Of a DNA stretch of 64,000 nucleotides, positions 56,240 to 64,000 are shown piece after piece. The position numbers and the translations under genes are program-made. The stretch covers positions 186,818,564-186,882,563 of the forward strand of contig CM054112.1 in the NCBI GenBank assembly GCA_028673005.1, in the 5' to 3' direction. This DNA comes from Tanypteryx hageni. Lineage: Eukaryota > Arthropoda > Insecta > Odonata > Petaluridae. The number at the start of each line of letters is the position of its first letter. The stretch's first letter is position 1. The notes below the pieces were generated by a model. The model saw only the letters and a list, made by a program, of their open reading frames with translations. It was not told the DNA's origin and made no database searches.

Positions 56240-58890
56240 TAAGTTTTCGTTTATTATTTTCTGTTTACACCTATCAATGATCGATCTCAGGGAAAACAGC
56301 CTGTTTATTCGTTATTCAATTGTTTTACATTTGCATGATTCCTTGCGAGATTCGTCTACAATCTACATCTCTTTTACCGTCATTGATGTTTCTTATTTCG
56401 GGAACTTTATTGTAAGTGTAACAACTGTGCTTTTAATTCCATTTAAATAGTATTTCTTTTTAAAAGTTGTCTTTTTCTAGTTCTTTGGCGCATGTGCTAT
56501 TCCCGATTAACGGCGGCATGATTTCAAACGGCTGTAAAATCGCAAAGCGGTGTTTTGAAATGGAAGACCAATGATAAATAACACTCTGATTATTGTTAAA
56601 ATCATGAAAGCTTTTAAGAAATGATGGAGAATGTGTGTCATATCTAACCTTTATAAGGGCTTGTTGGTTTCCTGTTATATACCAGGAAATGATACGGTAG
56701 GGGGAAAAACCTCGATATGCAGGCAAATTTAAAAACGTGCAGAAATTGAATTGTCCAAAAAATAATGATAAATTTTATCGTATTCATCACAGACCAATTT
56801 AAACATCTAAACTACATCGTTAAAAAGAAAAAAAAATCAAACCGATTCTAACCATAGCGAATTCTTCTGTAGATATGAATACAAGTATATATTCATCCGT
56901 TCACGCATAAAGAAAGGCGGAAAACTTGCGCCGGCTTTGACCCACTTTGGGATAATACATCAATTTCTCACATTTTCTCAAGGAACGAATATTGTATTTC
57001 GTATTTATTTTTATTATATATAGTAAATACTTCAGTTAAGGAAAAAGACTAAAAATTTTATCCATAAAATTGATTTAAAGTTTTTATAGAACTGAAATAC
57101 GATATTATAATGAAGCAATTTGAATTTAACAAGAATAACTCATTACAAGAAAGTTCTATTTAAAACTTTTAACGCTGAATTAAAATTTATACTTTCATTT
57201 AAACCTTATGGGAAAAGGAGATTTCTTTGTTTTTTTCTACCTTTTTCATTTTTACTCTCCCAACCTCGGCTGTTCTCCGCCTCGCAAAGCTTATGCAAAA
57301 TAAGTTACTAGGGGCATTTTCATCTTATTATTTCAATTAGGTGGTGGCGTGACTATTTTTGGAAGTCCCGAAGATCTAAAATTATCACTCTGTGCAAGTC
57401 AATCGTTCTGTTTACCCGGAAGTCACTGACGTAATCCTTTTTGTCGTTACTCCATGAATTATTAGTTTTAAATTATACTTTTCGCATCAAGATAATCAGA
57501 AAATAAATAGCACGCTTGAATATCGAGTTAATTTTACGCTGTATTCCCAATGAATAACATCAATTTTTTGTCATCCATGAGTAACATTTGAATTTTCTGC
57601 ACTGAGAAAATTTTCGTTCCATTCAAAGATAAAGTTGTAGAATGTATCAAATATAAATGAAGAAATCGAATGTACTCCGCGGAACGTCATCAGACGCTTC
57701 ATTTTCGGATTCGAACACACAAGGCGAAATCACACATCGCGGAGCCGCCCAGTGACGTTTCTTTTCCTTCTTTGTCTTCTTGTTTCAGTTGTTTAGTTGT
57801 GTGAATATGAATGACTCTGTGTGAAAGTTAGACTCCTCCGGTCCCACAGTACCCTCAAAGATTCTACGGTTCAGAGATCTTCTTCAGGAGAAATTTAACT
57901 TATAATCTCAAGTTAAGCTATAAAAAAATGTTTACAGGTGGAAAGTAGGACGGACAAAACGGAGGAATAAGTGAGCTCATTTTCTTTTGTGAAACCGAAT
58001 CATCTTGAGTGAATTCACTACGCGCTACTTATATCAAAACCCGTCGTCGCCGAAGTGGTTACCTTTCTTTGTTCCATTTCTTTTTTTTCTCCCGCCAATA
58101 ATCTGCTTCCATTTGGTTTATGTTTTGTTGTGTGCTAACTCGACATTAAAAGCGTCCTTTGCGTTACGTTATCAATCGTTGTGAATAAAATATATCGAGA
58201 AATAAATAGAAGCGATTGATGCTGTTATCAATGTTTCACTAGGCTACTCTTAGAAAATTGTAATCGTTACGAGAACATTTGGAGATGAAATGACCGTATT
58301 TTACGGCATCAGTCGCTAATACGTACCTGGATTACAAGGTAAATTTGTCACAAAAAAATTCCATGCATATAATTACGCGCGTTGTTTACGGGAACAAACG
58401 CACGAAAATAACAATCTGAAATGAAGTTTATTTATCGCAGAACATGGAATAAAAATTACTATATGAATGACGACACACTCATTAACGAGGCATCCACTAA
58501 GGTGATATCGCCACGCAGATCGCCAGTATATGGAAGTAGGCCGCAAATTCGCGGCGATTTTGAGTTGAAGTGCGAAATTTTTTACTTTACATCTCAACTG
58601 CTGATGGCGTAATCTTCTGGAATAATTTAATAATATGAAATGACAACACTATAGCGGAAAATTACAAAGAGTTGTCGCTTCATATTATTTTTTACGTTAC
58701 GCTTATTACTCCTGAGCTAATGCCAAAATCGCTTTAATCCTCGGTTAAAAAGTGACAATCATGTTTCTTTACCAGTTTACCATGATGATACTTATTTGTA
58801 ACCGAAATACATATCGTTGGTTTCGCGAAACAATTTTAATGCTGGCTAAGGAGTTGCTCATATTTTCCTCCCTCTTGATGGAATATTATA
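56240..58890. other. Probable first intron of the plus-strand gene, no other feature
   Basis: No exon in phase with 56129-56238 was recognised. A CpG-richer patch at about 57,670-57,860 could be regulatory. Open frames here are short and unrecognised. Confidence 0.35.
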
Positions 58891-58893
58891 AAG

Positions 58894-59160
58894 TAGGGTT
58901 TCTCAACCGCTGGGTCGCAAAGGAACTTGAGGTGGGTCGGGGAAAGGTTTCTAAATAGTTTATTTTGATAAATGTTTCGATTATTTTTATTGAATTCGCG
59001 ATAAAATAGTTCAAGAACCCATGATAGTACAGTGTGCGCCCTCTGTGGACACATGTACTATCTACAGCTTCAAGAAATTAGTAGATAAATAATAGGTGGG
59101 TCTCAGGTAAACTCTCAAAGCTTAGGAGGGTCCCGCTATTAAAAAGGTTGAGAAACGCTG
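58894..59160. mobile_element. Short hAT-like MITE
   Basis: The left end TAGGGTTTCTCAACC and the inverted right end CAGCGTTTCTCAACC fit the hAT-Charlie type end CAGNGTTTCTCAACC. Flanks TATAAAG and TGTAAAG resemble a target duplication with one change. 267 bp, non-coding. A further CCCAACCTCGGGGTCGCGAC string at about 59,330 looks like the end of another such element. Confidence 0.6.
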
Positions 59161-59613
59161 CTGTAAAGTATCGACTTCTTTGAATTATCATATCATTTAA
59201 ACATGCTCGTCACGAAATGCATTTGAATCATTTGCACCGGGAAAAAAATTTCCGTTGCTCAACCTTCCGAGGGTAAACGACATTGTTTCTCTTACAACCA
59301 GCGACAATCGTTATGCTAACCCTGAGCTTCCCAACCTCGGGGTCGCGACGCAACTTAGGGTCGCGAGGATCATGCTTTGGTGTCGCGAACTGGTCTCAGA
59401 TTATTTTAATTTCTTCTTCGAGATGCAAGAAGATTCCTCATCAATCGTGAATGTTAACGAATAGCACACATATAATATTAATAATCCATATTTAATTTTA
59501 TTTTCGATTTTAAAAAATTTCACTATAAAATTACGTACGGAGGTATATAATACAATGTATTTAAACTTGATATGGAGTTTATCCACTTCACTCTGTTCTA
59601 AGACAATGATCCA

Positions 59614-60423
59614 AGTGAATAAAAAATTAGCAAATACGCAAAGAAAACAAAAGCATTTGCTAAAAGAATAAGTAAATGCATTTGTTCTGTTTTGAGTAAA
59701 TAAAAGTTTTCTTTTATTTATAAGCATTTACTATACAGTTTTAAGGATATGCTTAAATTTTAAGTAAGAACGCATTTTGTCTTTCCATCAATCAGATTTT
59801 TACCATAATATCTCAAGAAATATTGACGACAGAGTACCAAATTTTCACATCAAGCTTTTCTTGCCTTGTGCTCTGCATGTTAACGTCTTTGTTTAGTTAT
59901 CATAAACTTGTAAGGGTAAGGTAGAAGTATATTGAATAAATTAATTACTTATCCTAGATAAAAATATGTTCCTACTGTTTTTCTAATATGTATCTTAAAG
60001 ATATTTCCATCTTCTGTTTGGAAGTAAATGCTCCTCCATGTATCTCTTGATTTTGTCCTAGAAACTGATTAGAAACATGTAAATTCGATATTTTCTTCGG
60101 TGAAATGGGATACATTTTTATTATCATTAATTGTCGACATTTACATTTTGACACTTTCCGTGGAACCAAATTCAAGCATATCGCTAATTTTGGTAAAATC
60201 ATCACCAAAATATAAAAAACAAACTTGAAAAATTTTTAGTGAGCCTCTCACCTCACAAAATGCAAAGCATAAACTCAGTTTTATTCTCACATTTTTAAGC
60301 ATTTGCTATCGGAAATTTTTTAAAATAAGCAAACGCTATTTTTTTATTCAACTCAAATTAAGCTTTTGCTTAAAAAGTGCTAAAGATTTTAAGTAAAAGC
60401 ATTTGCTAAGATTTTATTCACTC
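59614..60423. mobile_element. PIF/Harbinger-like element, copy 2
   Basis: Same end sequence AGTGAATAAAA / TTTTATTCACT and the same AGCATTTGCT motifs as 51269-52232. A minus-strand frame (60208-59972) has FLGQNQEIHGGAFTSKQKME, the same protein segment as REYQEICGGALSSKQKIE in copy 1. Shorter and more decayed than copy 1. Confidence 0.65.
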
Positions 60424-60540
60424 GGCTAAATGTTTCTCCTCCTCCTTCCTTTTTCCCCTCTCGCCTCCTCACCTCCCCACCTCTCTTGCTGAGAGAAAGC
60501 AGCTTGCGATATACTGTTATCGCCTGTTAATAATATATTA

Positions 60541-61350
60541 CCGTAGAACTACGATTATACGAATGTCCAATTATCCGAACCAAATTTTAAATTGCTGCAA
60601 TGCTGCATGTTTTTTTAATTCTTACGCTGCGACCTTCTGATATGTCCGAATGCGCATTTATGAAACTTCGCTCAGACATTCGGATGTATCCCGCCACCTT
60701 GAAAAAACTTTCTTTCGAAACTTCTGCATTCGGGACCCTTTCTTTGCCTTAAAACACTCTTCAAACGCCTCCTGGATGCTCTTCTTTGCGTAAATACCGA
60801 CACAATACCCACTTTGGCATCGTCCACCCGAGTGGAAGAACACGTGCTCGAACGTTATTAATGCTATTTTTATGGTTTTTTCCTTCTTTTGAAGAGATTG
60901 GGACAAACTTTATGGCTATAGCGATGGTTCGAAAGGTATATTAGAGAAATCTGTCTGGCAGTTTTTGGACATCTTTCTTGGTTATCAGACGTGCGTTCTT
61001 TCATCCATTTCCGCTTCCCAGCGTTTATCTTTAATTTTTTGGCATATTGGAAAAGGCAAGTTATTATTTGCAGAATAATACCGCACTTGCTCGAATAATT
61101 TACGCACTTTTCCCTCGTAATATCGTGAGTAAAAATTTGGTGCATGAAAGGCGCGTGGTATTACGTCTGCCGACCAGCAGCGGAAAATCTTCATTCGGCT
61201 ATCGCACCTATTTGTATTGCAAATACGCAATCGCGCTTTGTGTTACTTATGAAATTAATATCGTGCATTTATTTTTTTAAAATCACAGTAGTTTCTTTTT
61301 CCGATTATCCGAACCACCCTCGTTCCCAGTTAATTCGGATAATAATCGGT
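60541..61350. mobile_element. Tigger-like element, decayed
   Basis: Left CCGTAGAACTACGATTATAC and, minus strand at the right, GAGTAAAGCACCGATTATTA share CGATTAT and CCGAA motifs typical of Tigger ends. ATTATCCGAACC also occurs at both ends in direct orientation. Minus-strand frames in the interior (for example GGRCQSGYCVGIYAKKSIQE) are not recognisable as a transposase. End points are approximate. Confidence 0.5.
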
Positions 61351-62096
61351 GCTTTACTCAATTTAATTTATCCCGATTCTTCTTGATATCGCACGAAATA
61401 AATATGCCCCGACTTTTCGGCTTGAGGCCCACTTTCACACACAACGCGGGTCATGCGCAGTAGAAAATAGAGTTTAAGAAAAATGAAGGAAACTAGAGGG
61501 TTTTTATGATTCAGTCTAACCTGGTTTAAAAGAAATTGCCTATCCTGATTACAGAGGGAAAGGGAAAGTATATATTTTCCCTTTTCAATTTTGCGTTACG
61601 CTGTCTTTTAACGGTAAAGATTTCGTGGCGGGTTGGATGAACAGACACAGCGGGTCGGATGTAGCCCACGGGCCGTCTTTTGGGCACCACTGATCTATAC
61701 TGGAGAAGTGGAGGAAAGAAATGGTTATTTTATTGTAGGGTAAGGTGACCAACTTTTTAGGAAGCTAAGGAGGGACGCATGTACCGACCCTAAGGAGGAA
61801 CATTATTACTACAGTGACCTGCCCTTATTGATGGGACATAAATCGATACATCTACTTACATTTGTTCGGTAACCAAGGTATTGTTTATTGTTTACGTTTT
61901 GGCTAATAGTATTGACATAATTCACATAATTTTATTGCTGCTTTAAAGGCTTCGGTGCATCTATCCATGTGAGTATTAAGTAAGACGTTAATGCGTAATT
62001 ATATTATTGATAAAACTTTACAATACAATACATAAAATAGTAAATGTTAATGTAAACATTGCTTCCGTAATTAAGGAATGGGGAACGATTGGTAAA

Positions 62097-62260
62097 CTTA
62101 GGGTACCCAGCAGCGAAAGTAAGTAAATTTCAGAATTTATTGTATTAGTTTTATTGTAAAGTGACATCAAAAGTGATATACCAATAAATAATAAATAATA
62201 AAAATAGTTTGCTACTTAAATAAAACTCTTTCCTGGGCGAAGCCGGGCATTACAGCTAGT
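62097..62260 (+). mobile_element. 3' part of a Helitron-like unit
   Basis: Starts at the part shared with the next unit (GGTACCCAGCAGCGAAAGTA) and ends with the hairpin CCTGGGC-GAA-GCCGGG, eight bases and then CTAGT. A GC hairpin shortly before CTRRT is the Helitron 3' mark. The 5' limit lies further left and was not fixed. Confidence 0.65.
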
Positions 62261-63574
62261 ATATCTATAAAAGTAATCTTATCTTATAAATATTTTAAGT
62301 GTGTGTATATGTATGTATGTTCTTTATACGTTTTTACACCGTTGAAGCTATCGAATTCAAAAGTTTCATGGGCCATCCTATGGTCCAAGGGAAGAACTTG
62401 GTCTAGGTTTGCAGACCGTGGGGTCTTTTATACTCCATGGGGTCAACAAAATATTATTTCCATAAGAATGCATGGGAAATGGTGTGGAGAAACCCCAAAA
62501 TGCCATGCAGCCCATCACTGATGTGGATATAACTATACCTAAATATTAACTTACAATCACGGGAAATGGCTTTTTTTACGCAAGAAAGGCTGAATATTTT
62601 AATTATGTTCATGTTTTGTCGTATTACATGTTAAGTCGCTCGAAATTATCCTTTAAGTGCAAAATTTATTAAAATTTTCCAGGCGGCAACAAAGCTAAAT
62701 TTCTTAATTGTTGTCCTCCTCAAAGGGAGATAGCCACGTAAAGATTAATGTAAGGAAAATCCACGCCGCGGCGTGCCGTAGACTTGGGGTACCCAACAGC
62801 AAAAGTAAGTAAATTTCAAAATTCATTGTATTATTACTTTATCCATATACGAAGTACAGAGAAAGTATTGTTTTCATGAAAAAATCGAATTCGAGATTTC
62901 AACGGAAATACATGTTTTATGGTCCCCTGAACACGTTTGGACTATTTTCTCGATGATGTCTGTGTGTCTGTCTGTATGTGATAGATTTTTGTGGGCGCTC
63001 TAACTCAAAAACTATTTATCTCGTCAATGCAAAATGTTATCTTTAACATTTTTATTAACGTTAGAAGATTTGATTAGTTTTTGGTAAACATCGGTCGACC
63101 GGAAGTGGGTGTTTACTCTTGTCACTTATCCGTTATTTTAAAATATTTGCTTTAATATTTGATAAATGTAAAAATGTACTGGAATAAAAGTTGTAGGAAA
63201 TTTAATTTTCTATAACCTTTGTTTGATACATTTTTCCATATAATGCATTGTTTAATAGATATCTTATATTTTTAGCTGTCACCACCACGCCACCTACCGA
63301 AGACTATTGTTAACAATTGACGCTTAGTTACGTCTTAGTAACGCTCCTTTTTCTTTTGTTAATTGTCAACCGGAAGTAAATATTGACAACGATCCCAGAG
63401 CTAACAACATGTAATTTGCTATATAAATATGGAGCAAGTCATGTGTTGCCCACATGTTTATTTTTATTGTAATATGACATCAAAAGTGATATATCAATAA
63501 AAGTAATGAACAATAAAAATCGTTAGCTACTTAAAAGAAAACTTTCCCGTGCGAAGCCGGGCGTTTCTGCTAGT
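62261..63574 (+). mobile_element. Complete Helitron-like unit with a nested insertion
   Basis: Begins directly after the CTAGT of the previous unit with ATATCTATAAAAGTAA and a TATGTATGT tract, and ends with hairpin CCCGTGC-GAA-GCCGGG and CTAGT at 63570-63574. The interior is non-coding (non-autonomous). At 62836-63455 it contains an inverted-repeat element that the preceding unit lacks. Without it the unit is about 0.7 kb. Confidence 0.68.
62836..63455. repeat. Dispersed inverted-repeat element, copy B
   Basis: Begins ACTTTATCCATATACGAAGT and ends ATATGGAGCAAGTCATGTGT plus TGCCCACAT. Similar throughout to 23312-24002. The flanking TGTATTA and TTTTATTGTAA sequences are continuous in the neighbouring unit at 62140-62157, which gives the empty site. 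Confidence 0.72.
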
Positions 63575-64000
63575 ATTTCTATAAAAGTAAGTGTTTGTAT
63601 GTATGTGTGTGTTTCTAAAACTCGAGAACCACTGAACGTAGAAGCAAGAGAAAGGTATCATTGTAATCGCAGTGCATAGAAAGATGGTGTAGTAAGGTTT
63701 TTAAACCGATTTGATTGACTATATTAAAAAAAAATATTTTCTCTTCTTTTTTTCCATTTGAATTACATGGGAATGAGTGTAGACAAATTTTAATTTGGAC
63801 TTTAAAATTACTAATAACCCTAGTACGAGTTGCAGACTTAAGCCCAGAAACGCAGAAATGAATGAAGTTTTGTTTTTCTACCGTAGAATTTAAAATACGA
63901 ACCAAAGATTTCCTAAATTACACTTTTAACAGCAAAATTTCTATATTTTTAATCGAAAACTTATGGTTGTCATGTATATCCAATTGTTGCCGACTTCTTG
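63575..64000 (+). mobile_element. 5' part of a third Helitron-like unit
   Basis: ATTTCTATAAAAGTAAGTGT and a TATGTATGTGTGTG tract repeat the start of the preceding unit directly after its CTAGT, followed by TCTAAAACTCGAGAACCACT, a string common near the start of such elements. The unit runs out of the window. Confidence 0.5.

Noticed and set aside
61625..61695. GGGCCGTCTTTTGGGCACCACTG, hAT-like right end
   Set aside because: A left partner near 61,405 is only a weak match, so boundaries cannot be given.

Overview
The window is eukaryotic, AT-rich genomic DNA, most likely from an arthropod and probably an insect. It has long introns, canonical GT-AG junctions, RTE-type, jockey-like, mariner, pogo/Tigger, hAT, piggyBac-like, PIF/Harbinger-like and Helitron-like repeats, and one deeply conserved ciliary motor gene. 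No rRNA, tRNA gene, CRISPR array or bacterial-style operon was seen.

The one confidently identified host gene is the kinesin-II motor subunit KIF3A (Klp64D in flies). It lies on the minus strand from about 50,057 (start) to 19,701 (stop). I resolved 13 coding exons. All junction phases agree, and the summed coding length of 2,358 nt is a multiple of three (about 785 residues). The motor domain is in exons 2-7, an unusually acidic neck/linker insert in exon 8, the coiled-coil stalk in exons 9-11 and the basic tail in exons 12-13. Nearly every large intron carries mobile DNA. Intron 5 has a 1-kb TA-flanked element. Intron 6 has a pogo-like transposase remnant interrupted by a piggyBac-like MITE. 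Intron 7 has a mariner interrupted by a tRNA-derived SINE. Intron 8 (10.2 kb) has three hAT-type elements nested inside one another. Intron 10 has a hAT-like element with an 8-bp target duplication. Intron 11 has a full-length pogo-type transposon 35 bp from a splice acceptor.

Left of KIF3A (1-19.7 kb) there is a full-length but decayed RTE-type retrotransposon (740-4,005, 12-bp target duplication), a 5'-truncated relative 1.1 kb further on (5,141-5,799), a dispersed repeat family carrying an RFX X-box-like motif, a Tigger-like MITE (18,122-18,566) and a GC-rich segment with a hammerhead-like core. Several exon-like segments on the minus strand (16.4-9.8 kb, and an initiator-like exon near 9.35 kb) may belong to an unidentified gene or genes.

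Right of KIF3A (50-64 kb) there is the KIF3A promoter region, a jockey-like RT fragment, two copies of a PIF/Harbinger-like inverted-repeat element full of AAGCAAATGCTT/AAGCATTTGCTT motifs, a 470-bp element with about 130-bp inverted repeats, a convincing first coding exon of an unidentified plus-strand gene (ATG at 56,129), several hAT- and Tigger-like MITEs, and a head-to-tail series of Helitron-like units, one of which holds a precise insertion for which the neighbouring unit is the empty site. By eye, CpG is sparse across 1-6.8 kb and 13.3-50 kb and commoner in 7-13 kb and 52-64 kb, a pattern that would fit gene-body methylation, but this was not counted.
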